Shown here in pieces: positions 44,302-52,457 of a stretch of 64,000 nt of DNA (positions within the stretch are counted from its first letter, which is position 1; the number at the start of each line of letters is the position of its first letter). Position numbers and translations under genes: made by a program. Origin of the DNA: Lachnospiraceae bacterium (lineage in GTDB: Bacteria > Bacillota > Clostridia > Lachnospirales > Lachnospiraceae); the NCBI GenBank assembly GCA_021153185.1, contig JAGKTY010000009.1, positions 10,828 through 74,827 on the forward strand. The letters run 5' to 3'. The notes beneath the pieces are model-generated. The model was not told the DNA's origin. It saw nothing but the letters and a program-made list of their open reading frames with translations, and ran no database searches.

Positions 44302-44330
44302 AGATAATATCAAAATAAAGGAGCACTATT

Positions 44331-45263
44331 TTGAGAAAGCGGATTTTTGATATTATTCAAATTGGAAATAAATCGGACTTGCCAAGTACGTTGTATGACT
44401 ACTTTATCACGGTCGTCATCATCCTGAATCTCGTTGTGACGTTCTGGCTGACATTCCGCATTCCAAGCGGCACGATGGAACGGCTCAAAGTGATAGAGTT
44501 TGTCACGATGTGCATTTTTACGGTGGAGTTTTTGCTGCGCCTTTGGAATGCGAAGTTTTTATATCCGGACAAAAACGCATTTGCTGCAATCCTCAAATAT
44601 TTGATTTCGTTCTATGGATTGATTGATATTTTTACCATTCTGCCGTATTTTCTTCCGGTGGAGACACTCTACGGAATGGGAGCACTCCGTATTATCCGCG
44701 TGGTGCGTATTTTCCGCCTGTTCCGCGTCAACACGCAGTCGGACGCATACAATGTCATTGTGGCGGTTCTTTTGGAAAAGAAAAACCAGCTCGTATCGAG
44801 TATTTCGCTCATTGCAATTCTCATGCTGTCGGCGTCGTTTTTGATGTACAGCGTGGAGCACAATTCGCAGCCGGAGGTGTTTGACAATGCATTTGCCGGA
44901 CTTTGGTGGGCTGTCTCGACGGTGCTTACGGTCGGGTACGGCGACATTTATCCGGTGACAACGATCGGGAAGTGTATGGCAATCGTGATTGCCGTGCTCG
45001 GCGTCATGTCCACAGCGATTCCGACCGGTATTTTGAGCGCCGGATTCAGCGAGCATTACAAACTTTCCAAGCTTCGCACAGAGGATCTTGACGAGACATT
45101 CCGTGTACTCATTGACGGCAAAAATGTGTGGGCCGGTCAGCCGGCTGAGACACTGCAAAAACTATATGGGATTCGCGTCGTTTTGATCGTTAGGGACGGG
45201 CAACATTTAAAACCGGAGGGAATCACAATCGAAGTGGGCGATACCCTCGTGTGTATGGTGTAA
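44331..45263 (+). CDS. Voltage-gated potassium channel (six-helix, Kv-like)
   Basis: 310 residues. The start is TTG 44331: AAGGAG at 44318-44323 is spaced 7 nt from it and no ATG fits. Six membrane helices with an S4-like voltage sensor (ALRIIRVVRIFRLFRV, Arg every third residue), then a pore loop with the K+ selectivity filter TVGYGD in LTVGYGDIYPVTTIGK. The C-terminal about 75 residues look like a TrkA-C domain (LRDG..L.PEG...I..GD.LVCM pattern), a usual ligand-binding tail. It should carry K+ across the cytoplasmic membrane in response to voltage. Confidence 0.92.
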   Translation: MRKRIFDIIQIGNKSDLPSTLYDYFITVVIILNLVVTFWLTFRIPSGTMERLKVIEFVTMCIFTVEFLLRLWNAKFLYPDKNAFAAILKYLISFYGLIDIFTILPYFLPVETLYGMGALRIIRVVRIFRLFRVNTQSDAYNVIVAVLLEKKNQLVSSISLIAILMLSASFLMYSVEHNSQPEVFDNAFAGLWWAVSTVLTVGYGDIYPVTTIGKCMAIVIAVLGVMSTAIPTGILSAGFSEHYKLSKLRTEDLDETFRVLIDGKNVWAGQPAETLQKLYGIRVVLIVRDGQHLKPEGITIEVGDTLVCMV

Positions 45264-45286
45264 TTTAAGCAAAAAGGAGATTACCA

Positions 45287-46945
45287 ATGAAGAAAAAAGT
45301 AGTTATCGCATCGCTGCTTGTCGTGGCGACAATGTTATTTGGATGTGGAGCAGATAAAAACACACAAAGCAATCAAAACCCGGCGATGGAGGCGACAGAC
45401 GAAGCGGCAGGAAATGCGCATTTACAGGAAGAAGGCGACGGAAAAACGCAGGACGGCGCGACGTCAGATGAGGCGGGTGATGCATCAGAATCAGCGGAAA
45501 AAGCAGCAAGTAGCCGCGTTGTCGGCGGCCTAAATGATTCGGATGCCGTTTATTTCGTGTTTGATGACAAACATATTGAGGAAGGCTACCGCGCCGCAAA
45601 TAAGGATGCCTATATCACTTCGCTTGTGACGATTGATCAGACAATTTTCTTTGCAGAAAGTGAGTACAGCTTTGCAAATGCAGACAACTTCAGCCATATT
45701 TATCAGCTGGAAGCAGGCGGCGAAGCCAAGGATTTGCTCGGGGCGCTGTCTTATTCGGATATCAAGTTATTTGCGCGAGACGGAGGGCTTTATGCCAATG
45801 TGACACTTGGCGCAGACGAGGATTTCAAGATGGTTGAAATCAGTTACGAATCTGCAGGTAATACGTATCGGGAGGCATCCCGAAGAGAGCTGTCGGAGGA
45901 GGAAGCGGCAGACATCAATCTGTATTCGAAATATAGTGATTTTGAGCTGGAGCATCAAGTGAATCTGATCAAAGAAGTAGATGCGCAGCACGTTTATTTT
46001 GCGGCAGATAGCGAGCAGCCATACGGACTTGGGACGGTCACGGTGTATGTCGGCAACCCGCAGAGCGGAGAGCTGCAGCAGCTGTATCAATGCGAGGAGG
46101 CACCGGGCATTCCGAACTCGCAGGGCATCGGAACGGTCGGTTTTCAAATCATAGACAATGTGGCATATTTCCGTGATACAGACGGAAAGCAGCTGATCTG
46201 GTGCGCCTATGATTTGGACGCTCCGGAAAACGGCAAACAAAAACTGAGCGGTGGCGAATTGACGTTTGAGCATATGCAAAAAGGTACGGTCACATATGAA
46301 AGCGAGCAAAAGAAATGCGATGACTGTGATATGATTGTGCATTCGTATTATGTGGAACAATATGCACTAAACAGTGATCAGCCAAACGCTGAAAAAATCA
46401 ACCAAAAGTTAGCGGACTATTACGAAGAACATCTTGCCATGGGACAAGGAATGGGCGAAGGACTGACAGAGGAAGACATTTCGTATATGCATGCGATGTC
46501 ATACGATTCGTCTTACAACTTTACATATAAGGTGTCGGATATTCAGACGATCGGGCATTATCTGGAGGTCAATTTTGAAGGCTACGAATATATGGGCGGT
46601 GCACACGGATATCCGCTTCGCGACCATCTGCTGTTTGATTTGAGTACGGGCGAACTTGTGAGTATGAAAGACCTCTTTAGCGGAAGTGAAAGCATCTTCA
46701 AATCGATTGTTGCCGAATGGACGTTGAAAGATTATCAGAGTGGGCAAAAAGGATATTTCGAGGCAGACAGTGACGAGGCATTTGAGCAGTCAGTGTTTGA
46801 TGCGGTCACGTTTGACCATGGAATGTATTTCACAAATGAAGGAATTGTCATAGAATATGCACCATATGAAATGGGGCCGTATGCCGCCGGCTATATTGAG
46901 GTTGCCATTCCATACAGTGCGTTAAAAATTGATATGACGAAGTAA
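45287..46945 (+). CDS. DUF3298-domain lipoprotein
   Basis: 552 residues. Signal peptide with lipobox LFGC (Cys about 20), then a Glu/Ala/Asp-rich low-complexity stretch to about residue 80. The middle (about 85-350) is beta-rich with no known match. The C-terminal 170 residues resemble DUF3298/PdaC-RsiV-type domains: VNFEGYEYMGGAHGYPLRDHLLFDLSTGE and GIVIEYAPYEMGPYAAGYIEVAIPY. These domains occur in surface proteins linked to the cell wall and lysozyme response. The exact function is unknown. Confidence 0.75.
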   Translation: MKKKVVIASLLVVATMLFGCGADKNTQSNQNPAMEATDEAAGNAHLQEEGDGKTQDGATSDEAGDASESAEKAASSRVVGGLNDSDAVYFVFDDKHIEEGYRAANKDAYITSLVTIDQTIFFAESEYSFANADNFSHIYQLEAGGEAKDLLGALSYSDIKLFARDGGLYANVTLGADEDFKMVEISYESAGNTYREASRRELSEEEAADINLYSKYSDFELEHQVNLIKEVDAQHVYFAADSEQPYGLGTVTVYVGNPQSGELQQLYQCEEAPGIPNSQGIGTVGFQIIDNVAYFRDTDGKQLIWCAYDLDAPENGKQKLSGGELTFEHMQKGTVTYESEQKKCDDCDMIVHSYYVEQYALNSDQPNAEKINQKLADYYEEHLAMGQGMGEGLTEEDISYMHAMSYDSSYNFTYKVSDIQTIGHYLEVNFEGYEYMGGAHGYPLRDHLLFDLSTGELVSMKDLFSGSESIFKSIVAEWTLKDYQSGQKGYFEADSDEAFEQSVFDAVTFDHGMYFTNEGIVIEYAPYEMGPYAAGYIEVAIPYSALKIDMTK

Positions 46946-46968
46946 CCATGAAATAAAAATAAACAACA

Positions 46969-47568
46969 TTACATGAATTTTTTCAATCTCCGGTAGATTG
47001 CGGCAAGTGGCAGACCGACCACGTTGTTGTAGTCGCCGGAGATTTCTTTTACATGAATTGCGAAAGGTCCCTGGATGCCGTAGCTGCCGGCTTTGTCAAA
47101 CGGGTCGCCGGAATCGACATAGCGTGTGATTTCCTGTTCATCAAGCGGATAAAAGGTGACATCCGTCTTTTCATAAAAACAGTCGGAGAGGATGTCACTG
47201 CATGCGTCCTTTTGATATAAGATGGTCACGCCCGTGTACACCTGATGGGTGTTGCCGCTTAAAAGGCGCAGCGTCGCGATGGCATCCTCGCGCGAGGAAG
47301 GCTTTCCAAGAATCGTGTCGTCATGGGCAACGACAGTATCAGAGCCAATGACAACGAGTGGCCTTTCGAATGAAAAAGTTAGCGACTGCTCACGCATTAC
47401 TTCAGATGCCTTTTGCATGGAAAGCTCTTTTACGACTTCAAAAGGCTTGTCGCTTGTAATGTGTTCCTCCCCCTTGGCCGGGATGATGTCAAATGTATAA
47501 CCGCCCTGCATAAGAAGCTCTTTTCTTCTCGGCGATGCAGATGCCAAAATCAAATGAAAGTTTTGCAT
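46969..47568 (-). CDS. maf: Maf-family nucleotide pyrophosphatase
   Basis: 199 residues from ATG 47568, which has AAGGAG 7 nt upstream on the minus strand; the frame extends further but without a ribosome site. ASASPRRKELL, VIGSDTVV and the GSYGIQGPFA motif are Maf hallmarks. Maf enzymes hydrolyse non-canonical or regular NTPs (dTTP/UTP and modified pyrimidines), and are linked to division control. The gene converges with the DUF3298 gene and diverges from the sirtuin gene. Confidence 0.93.
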   Translation of the reverse strand: MQNFHLILASASPRRKELLMQGGYTFDIIPAKGEEHITSDKPFEVVKELSMQKASEVMREQSLTFSFERPLVVIGSDTVVAHDDTILGKPSSREDAIATLRLLSGNTHQVYTGVTILYQKDACSDILSDCFYEKTDVTFYPLDEQEITRYVDSGDPFDKAGSYGIQGPFAIHVKEISGDYNNVVGLPLAAIYRRLKKFM

Positions 47569-47642
47569 GTAGGTCTCCTTATTTTGATACTCTTTTCTAA
47601 GTATATATAACGATCCGTCAATAGACAAGTAAAAACGTTCGT

Positions 47643-47665
47643 GCTATCCTATATAGTAGGGTAGC
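47643..47665 (+). other. Hairpin just before the sirtuin ribosome site
   Basis: gctatccta (47643-47651) pairs with tagggtagc (47657-47665), one T-G pair, 5-nt loop. The Shine-Dalgarno AAAGGAGGGG follows directly. It could affect translation or be an operator. Confidence 0.45.
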
Positions 47666-47679
47666 AAAGGAGGGGTTTT

Positions 47680-48414
47680 ATGGACGCACAATTAAAGGCA
47701 AAGGTTGACCGGTTTGTCGAAATGGTCAAAGAGAGCGACAACATTGTATTTTTTGGCGGCGCGGGCGTGTCGACGGAGAGCGGTATCCCGGATTTCCGCA
47801 GTGTCGATGGGTTGTATCATCAGCATTACAAGTATCCGCCGGAGACGATTCTCAGTCACACCTTCTACAGACAAAAGCCGGAAGAATTTTATGAATTTTA
47901 CAGGGACAAGCTCATCGTGGAGGGCGTGGAACCGAACATCGCACACAAAAAGCTTGCCGAGCTCGAGGCAGCCGGAAAGTGTAAGGCAGTCGTGACTCAA
48001 AATATTGACGGACTCCATCAGGCAGCCGGCTCTAAGGTCGTGTACGAGCTTCATGGAAGCACACTCCGCAATTATTGTGAGAACTGCGGCAAATTTTATG
48101 GAATAGACTATATCAAAAATACAGAGGGCGTACCAAAGTGTGAATGCGGCGGTCCGATTAAGCCGGATGTCGTGCTATATGAGGAAGGGCTGGATAACGC
48201 AACCATTCAGGGCGCGGTAGCAGCGATAGCGGCGGCGGACATGCTCATTATCGGCGGCACATCGCTTGCGGTGTATCCGGCAGCGGGGCTGATCGATTAC
48301 TATAGAGGCAATAAGTTAGTGCTTGTTAACAAAACTGCGACACCACAGGACGCAAAGGCGGACCTTGTTTTGCACGGCAGCATCGGAGAAATTTTTTCTC
48401 ATATTACAATTTAA
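47680..48414 (+). CDS. NAD-dependent protein deacylase (sirtuin)
   Basis: 244 residues. NAD-binding FFGGAGVSTESGIPDFRS, TQNIDGLHQAAG, and the catalytic His in ELHGS are intact; the zinc site is CENCGKFYG...CECGG. Sirtuins remove acetyl or other acyl groups from lysines using NAD. Length and motifs fit CobB/SrtN of Firmicutes. ATG 47680 follows AAAGGAGGGG. The DUF951 gene starts 26 nt after its stop. Confidence 0.95.
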   Translation: MDAQLKAKVDRFVEMVKESDNIVFFGGAGVSTESGIPDFRSVDGLYHQHYKYPPETILSHTFYRQKPEEFYEFYRDKLIVEGVEPNIAHKKLAELEAAGKCKAVVTQNIDGLHQAAGSKVVYELHGSTLRNYCENCGKFYGIDYIKNTEGVPKCECGGPIKPDVVLYEEGLDNATIQGAVAAIAAADMLIIGGTSLAVYPAAGLIDYYRGNKLVLVNKTATPQDAKADLVLHGSIGEIFSHITI

Positions 48415-48440
48415 GGTAAACGGATGGAGATTTTTGCACT

Positions 48441-48629
48441 ATGGATTATGCAGTAGGTGATATCGTCAGATTAAAAAAGAAACACCCGTGCGGCAGTTTT
48501 ACATGGGAAATCCTGCGAGTTGGTGCGGATTTCCGCCTCAAATGCACGGGATGCGGACACCAGATTATGGTTGCGCGCAAGCTTGTAGAAAAAAACACAA
48601 AAGAAATACAAAAAAAGGTTGAAAAGTAA
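48441..48629 (+). CDS. DUF951 zinc-ribbon-like small protein
   Basis: 62 residues. YAVGDIVRLKKKHPCGSFTWEI and the pair CTGCGHQIMVAR match DUF951, widespread in Firmicutes and commonly upstream of rpsF or ribosome-related genes. The His/Cys spacing suggests a metal-binding or nucleic-acid-binding beta barrel. The function is unknown. Confidence 0.85.
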   Translation: MDYAVGDIVRLKKKHPCGSFTWEILRVGADFRLKCTGCGHQIMVARKLVEKNTKEIQKKVEK

Positions 48630-48721
48630 TTTCCTTTGTGGTAAAGTATATCTCTGTGATATATTATATTTCCTTGCTTCGTACATAGTATGAGGCCAGA
48701 GACCAAAAGGAGGTAACAAGC

Positions 48722-49012
48722 ATGAGCAAATATGAATTAGCCGTTGTTGTAAGCGCTAAAATCGAAGATGACGAGAGAGCAGCTACTTTAGACAAAGTAA
48801 AAGCACTTGTTGAGAAATTCGGTGGACAGATTACAAACATTGATGAATGGGGTAAGAAAAGATTAGCTTACGAAATTCAGAAAATGAAAGAAGCTTACTA
48901 CTACTTCATTCAGTTTGATGCAGAGACTACAGCTCCGGCGGAGATTGAGAGTCGTATCCGTATCATGGATAATGTCATCAGATTTTTATGCGTAAAACAG
49001 AACGAGGCATAA
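48722..49012 (+). CDS. rpsF: 30S ribosomal protein S6
   Basis: 96 residues. It binds the 16S rRNA platform with S18. YELAVVVSAKIEDDERAATLDKVK, the GKKRLAYEIQKMKEAYYYFIQFDAE core and IRIMDNVIRFLCVK are all S6. AAGGAGG is 7 nt before ATG. It forms the conserved rpsF-ssb-rpsR operon. I did not find the S6:S18 leader motif with certainty in the 92-nt gap upstream. Confidence 0.97.
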   Translation: MSKYELAVVVSAKIEDDERAATLDKVKALVEKFGGQITNIDEWGKKRLAYEIQKMKEAYYYFIQFDAETTAPAEIESRIRIMDNVIRFLCVKQNEA

Positions 49013-49030
49013 GAGAAAGTAGGAATTTAT

Positions 49031-49471
49031 ATGAATAAAGTTATTCTAATGGGACGCTTAACAAGAGATCCTGAAGTCAGATATTCTCAGGGTGAGAATG
49101 CGATGGCAATTGCCAGATATTCGTTAGCTGTTGATCGTAGAGTCAGCCGTAACAGTGCGGATGGCCAGAGCGCAGATTTTATTAACTGCGTTGCATTTGG
49201 CAGATCCGGCGAATTTGCAGAGAAGTATCTCCGCAAAGGAATGAAAGTGATGGTGGAAGGTCGTATCCAGACAGGAAGCTACACAAACAAAGACGGCGTT
49301 AAGGTTTACACGACAGATGTTGTTGTTGAAAATCATGAGTTTGCGGAAAGCAAAGGAAGCGGACAGGGCGACGGCGGTTTTGCACCGGCAAGCGCACCGG
49401 CTCCGGCACCGGCTGCAGCAGGCGATGGTTTTATGAATATTCCTGACGGAATGGATGAATTGCCATTCTAA
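49031..49471 (+). CDS. ssb: Single-stranded DNA-binding protein
   Basis: 146 residues. An OB-fold (MNKVILMGRLTRDPEVRYSQ, INCVAFGRSGEFAEKYLRKGMKVMVEGRIQTGSYTNKDGVKVYTTDVVVE) is followed by an Ala/Pro-rich flexible tail and an acidic tip ending DELPF, which recruits partner proteins at replication and repair. It lies between rpsF and rpsR, as in most Firmicutes. Confidence 0.96.
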   Translation: MNKVILMGRLTRDPEVRYSQGENAMAIARYSLAVDRRVSRNSADGQSADFINCVAFGRSGEFAEKYLRKGMKVMVEGRIQTGSYTNKDGVKVYTTDVVVENHEFAESKGSGQGDGGFAPASAPAPAPAAAGDGFMNIPDGMDELPF

Positions 49472-49513
49472 TATGGTATAGGCGCTTTTTAGAATCAGAA
49501 ATGGAGGCAAATC

Positions 49514-49777
49514 ATGGCTTTTAATAAAGCAGAGAAATCCGATTCTCCAATGAAGAGAAGAACCGGTATTCGTCGTAGAAAAAAAGTATGTGTGTTCTGT
49601 GGTAAGGACAACGTAATTGATTACAAAGATACAAACAAATTAAAAAGATACGTTTCAGAGAGAGGCAAAATCCTTCCTCGTCGTATCACGGGCAACTGCG
49701 CAAAACATCAGAGAGCAATCACAGTTGCAATCAAGAGAGCCCGCCACGTGGCCCTTATGCCATATACTTGCGATTAA
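49514..49777 (+). CDS. rpsR: 30S ribosomal protein S18
   Basis: 87 residues, Arg/Lys-rich. FCGKDNVIDYKDTNKLKRYVSERGKILPRRITG, and the C-terminal NCAKHQRAITVAIKRARHVALMPY, are diagnostic for S18. VCVFCGKD (with two Cys) retains the zinc-type end seen in Cys-positive S18 forms. It is the last gene of the operon and is followed by a strong terminator. Confidence 0.97.
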   Translation: MAFNKAEKSDSPMKRRTGIRRRKKVCVFCGKDNVIDYKDTNKLKRYVSERGKILPRRITGNCAKHQRAITVAIKRARHVALMPYTCD

Positions 49778-49807
49778 GCAGAATTGGCATCTCATACAAG
49801 CTTATTC

Positions 49808-49846
49808 AGACCAATTGTTTCGAAAGAGACAATTGGTCTTTTTTTT
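49808..49846 (+). terminator. Terminator of rpsF-ssb-rpsR
   Basis: 11-bp stem agaccaattgt (49808-49818) / acaattggtct (49829-49839), then eight T. A TATAAT at 49849-49854 begins directly after the T run and may serve as -10 for the next gene. Confidence 0.93.
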
Positions 49847-49874
49847 GATATAATGTAGAAAAAAGGAGAAAGCC

Positions 49875-50903
49875 ATGAACAAAAAAGTCAGCGTCATTGT
49901 ACCGTGCTATAACATAGAAAATTTTATCGAACGTTTTTTTGCGTCCCTGGAAAATCAGGTGATGCCGCTTGAGGAATTCGAAATCATCCTCGTGGATGAT
50001 TGTTCAAAAGACCACACGTGGGAAAAAATCTGTGCATTTGAACAAAAGCATCCGGAGCAGGTGATTGCCATCCAAAATGAGGTCAATAGCAGGCAGGGCT
50101 TTAGCCGCAACAGTGCGCTTTCGTATGCGTCAGGAGAATACATCGCATTTTTGGACGGCGATGACTGGGTGGAGCCTGATTATCTGTCAGCAATGTATGA
50201 AAAAGCAGTGGCGTATGATTGTGATATGGTTGTGTGCAATGCGTGGCGCGATTTCGGAGATGGGGAAAAGTACGAAATGCATAAGGCTGAGATGCAAAAG
50301 GAGCGGTTTTTGTCGGTTGATTCCCCGGAAATCAGAAAGCGTCTCATTGAAAACGCTGCGTTTGGTGTGACAGCGTGGGGCAAGCTCTTTAAGCGTTCGT
50401 TCTTTATGGAACATGCGCTTTATTTCCCGGAGGGAATGGTATTTGAAGATGTCGGCTGGGGCATATTGCCATATCTTTATTTCACGCGCGTTTATGTGAT
50501 GGAGGATTATTTGTACCATTATTTTGTCAATCGCAACTCCGTTGTCCTAAAAAAGGGACAGGACTACTATTATGATTTATTTAAAGCAAATTATTTTAAG
50601 TATGAGCAGCTGCAAGAGCGCGGCGCTTTTGATAGAATGCGGGACGTTTTGGAGTTTGACTTCATTGTGAGTTTTTATCTGTCCGCGCTCAAAATGTTCG
50701 GAAACCACTATGACAGCATTCCTGCGCAGGCGTTTGAGGAACTGCAGCAATTTATGCTGACGCGTTTTCCGGATTGTATGCACAATCCATATATTCAGAC
50801 CAATCTGGATGAGCGAAGCCGGATGCAGATTTTTTTCCTCGACAAAAAGATGTCGCCAAAGGAGCTTTCGGAGCTGCACCGCATTTTGTCGATGCGTGCA
50901 TAA
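49875..50903 (+). CDS. Family 2 glycosyltransferase
   Basis: 342 residues. A GT-A fold: VSVIVPCYNIENFIERFFASL, the nucleotide-binding EIILVDDCSKD, and FLDGDDWVEPDYL containing the DxD metal site. It transfers a sugar from a nucleotide-sugar donor to a cell-surface glycan or lipid acceptor. No membrane helix is apparent. The next gene is a sugar aminotransferase with its own promoter, so both may act on one surface polysaccharide. Confidence 0.88.
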   Translation: MNKKVSVIVPCYNIENFIERFFASLENQVMPLEEFEIILVDDCSKDHTWEKICAFEQKHPEQVIAIQNEVNSRQGFSRNSALSYASGEYIAFLDGDDWVEPDYLSAMYEKAVAYDCDMVVCNAWRDFGDGEKYEMHKAEMQKERFLSVDSPEIRKRLIENAAFGVTAWGKLFKRSFFMEHALYFPEGMVFEDVGWGILPYLYFTRVYVMEDYLYHYFVNRNSVVLKKGQDYYYDLFKANYFKYEQLQERGAFDRMRDVLEFDFIVSFYLSALKMFGNHYDSIPAQAFEELQQFMLTRFPDCMHNPYIQTNLDERSRMQIFFLDKKMSPKELSELHRILSMRA

Positions 50904-50917
50904 GATGCGGGCGAAAA

Positions 50918-50947
50918 TTGGACTTTATCGCAAAAAAGCGATATAAT
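50918..50947 (+). promoter_or_regulatory. Promoter with embedded palindrome before the sugar aminotransferase gene
   Basis: TTGGAC (50918-50923), 18-bp spacer, TATAAT (50942-50947). Between them TATCGC-N6-GCGATA (50926-50943) is a perfect inverted repeat filling the spacer and touching the -10, a good place for a repressor. Confidence 0.65.
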
Positions 50948-50978
50948 AAAAAGTAAAAAACGATTTTAGGGGAAAAGT

Positions 50979-52100
50979 ATGATTGGATTTAACGCGGCTC
51001 CTTTTGTGGGCAAAGAGTTTGAATACATGAAACAGGCAATCGATCATCATAAGATTTGCGGTGATGGGGAATTTACCAAGAAATGCAAAGCATGGATTGA
51101 GCAAAACACAGGCACGGCAGAGGCACTGCTTACGACATCGTGCACACATGCGCTTGAGATGGCAGCGCTTCTTTGTGATATCAAGCCGGGGGATGAAGTG
51201 ATCATGCCGTCTTACACATTCGTTTCGACGGCAGATGCGTTTGTGCTGCGCGGTGCAACGATTGTGTTTGTGGATATCAGACCGGATACGATGAATATAG
51301 ACGAGAAGCTGATTGAGGACGCGATTACGGAGCGGACCAAAGCGATTGTCCCTGTGCATTATGCCGGTGTTGCCTGTGAGATGGACACCATTTTGGAGAT
51401 TGCAAGACGCCACAATTTGTATGTGGTGGAGGATGCAGCGCAGGGCATTATGGCGACATACAAAGGAAAATCGCTCGGAACACTCGGTGAGTTTGGATGC
51501 TACAGCTTTCATGAGACCAAGAATCTTTCGATGGGAGAGGGTGGCGCATTGCTCATCCGCGAACAGCAGTTTATAGAGCGCGCTGAGATTATGCGTGAAA
51601 AAGGAACGAACCGCAGCAAATTCTTCCGCGGCGAGATTGACAAGTATTCGTGGTGTGATATGGGCTCATCCTATCTGCCAAGCGATATGAATGCCGCTTA
51701 TTTGTGGGCACAGTTTGAGGCGGCTGACCAAATCACTGCCAAGCGTATGTCTATTTGGAATGCATATGATGAAGCGTTCCGTGATTACGGCCGTTTCGAG
51801 GTGCCGTATATTCCACAGGAATGCCAGCATAATGCACATATGTATTACATAAAAGTGAAGGACTTAGAGGAGCGGACAGCGCTCATTGCGCATCTTCTTT
51901 CACACGATATCCGTGCAGTGTTCCATTATGTGCCGCTTCACTCATCACAGGCAGGGCGCAGATTCGGCAGATTCCACGGAGAGGATGTCTATACGACGAA
52001 GGAAAGCGACAGGCTGCTCAGACTGCCGATTTACTACAGCATGAAGCCGGAAGAGACCGCGTATGTAATCGAGCAGGTAATGGCATTTTACGGGAAATAG
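50979..52100 (+). CDS. dTDP-4-amino-4,6-dideoxygalactose transaminase-like (DegT/DnrJ/EryC1)
   Basis: 373 residues. A PLP-dependent sugar aminotransferase: TTSCTHALEMAALL, EVIMPSYTFVSTADAFVLRGA, VVEDAAQGIMATYKG, and the PLP-binding lysine in SFHETKNLSMGEGGALL. The order and the GFNAAPFVGKEFEYM start match WecE/RffA, which converts dTDP-4-keto-6-deoxyglucose to the 4-amino sugar (Fuc4N-type) using glutamate. The sugar probably enters a surface glycan. Its genes for dTDP-sugar synthesis are not in the window. Confidence 0.88.
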   Translation: MIGFNAAPFVGKEFEYMKQAIDHHKICGDGEFTKKCKAWIEQNTGTAEALLTTSCTHALEMAALLCDIKPGDEVIMPSYTFVSTADAFVLRGATIVFVDIRPDTMNIDEKLIEDAITERTKAIVPVHYAGVACEMDTILEIARRHNLYVVEDAAQGIMATYKGKSLGTLGEFGCYSFHETKNLSMGEGGALLIREQQFIERAEIMREKGTNRSKFFRGEIDKYSWCDMGSSYLPSDMNAAYLWAQFEAADQITAKRMSIWNAYDEAFRDYGRFEVPYIPQECQHNAHMYYIKVKDLEERTALIAHLLSHDIRAVFHYVPLHSSQAGRRFGRFHGEDVYTTKESDRLLRLPIYYSMKPEETAYVIEQVMAFYGK

Positions 52101-52160
52101 GAGCGCTATAGACCATCTCAAACAGAGATGTGTCATGTTACAAAGGAAGAGGAAAGAACG

Positions 52161-52430
52161 ATGTTTTATGTACCGGACGGCACGCAGATGTGCGGTTTTT
52201 ATGAATGTAAAAGTTGTGATACTAGATTTTTGGATTTAAAAATCATACCGAGGATGATTTGCCCATATTGCGGCGAGGCGCCTGATATGGAAATCGGACC
52301 GGACGATGAGATGCCACAGTGTAAGGAGGATGCTATGCTCCTCCAGGTTGTTGAGGGACAAGAGGAAGTCGAAAAAATGGACGGGTTATTGAGCCTTGCC
52401 GTCACAGGCGGAGATTTCGACTGGCTGTAA
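52161..52430 (+). CDS. Small zinc-ribbon protein of unknown function
   Basis: 89 residues from ATG 52161, which follows GAGGAAAG; an upstream extension lacks a ribosome site. Two CxxC pairs (CKSC and CPYC, 21 residues apart) form a rubredoxin-like zinc ribbon in the first 45 residues, and the C-terminal half is acidic. I recognise no family. It lies between the aminotransferase and the response regulator, 27 nt before the latter. Confidence 0.7.
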   Translation: MFYVPDGTQMCGFYECKSCDTRFLDLKIIPRMICPYCGEAPDMEIGPDDEMPQCKEDAMLLQVVEGQEEVEKMDGLLSLAVTGGDFDWL

Positions 52431-52457
52431 ACAGGCAGAGGTTATTTAGGAGGGAAT

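Noticed and set aside
44150..44350. 66-codon open frame before the K+ channel gene
   Set aside because: No ribosome site, contains the repeat and a strong hairpin, and overlaps the well-supported TTG start of the channel gene.
48630..48721. S6:S18 protein-binding leader before rpsF
   Set aside because: The expected conserved loop could not be identified in this 92-nt gap.
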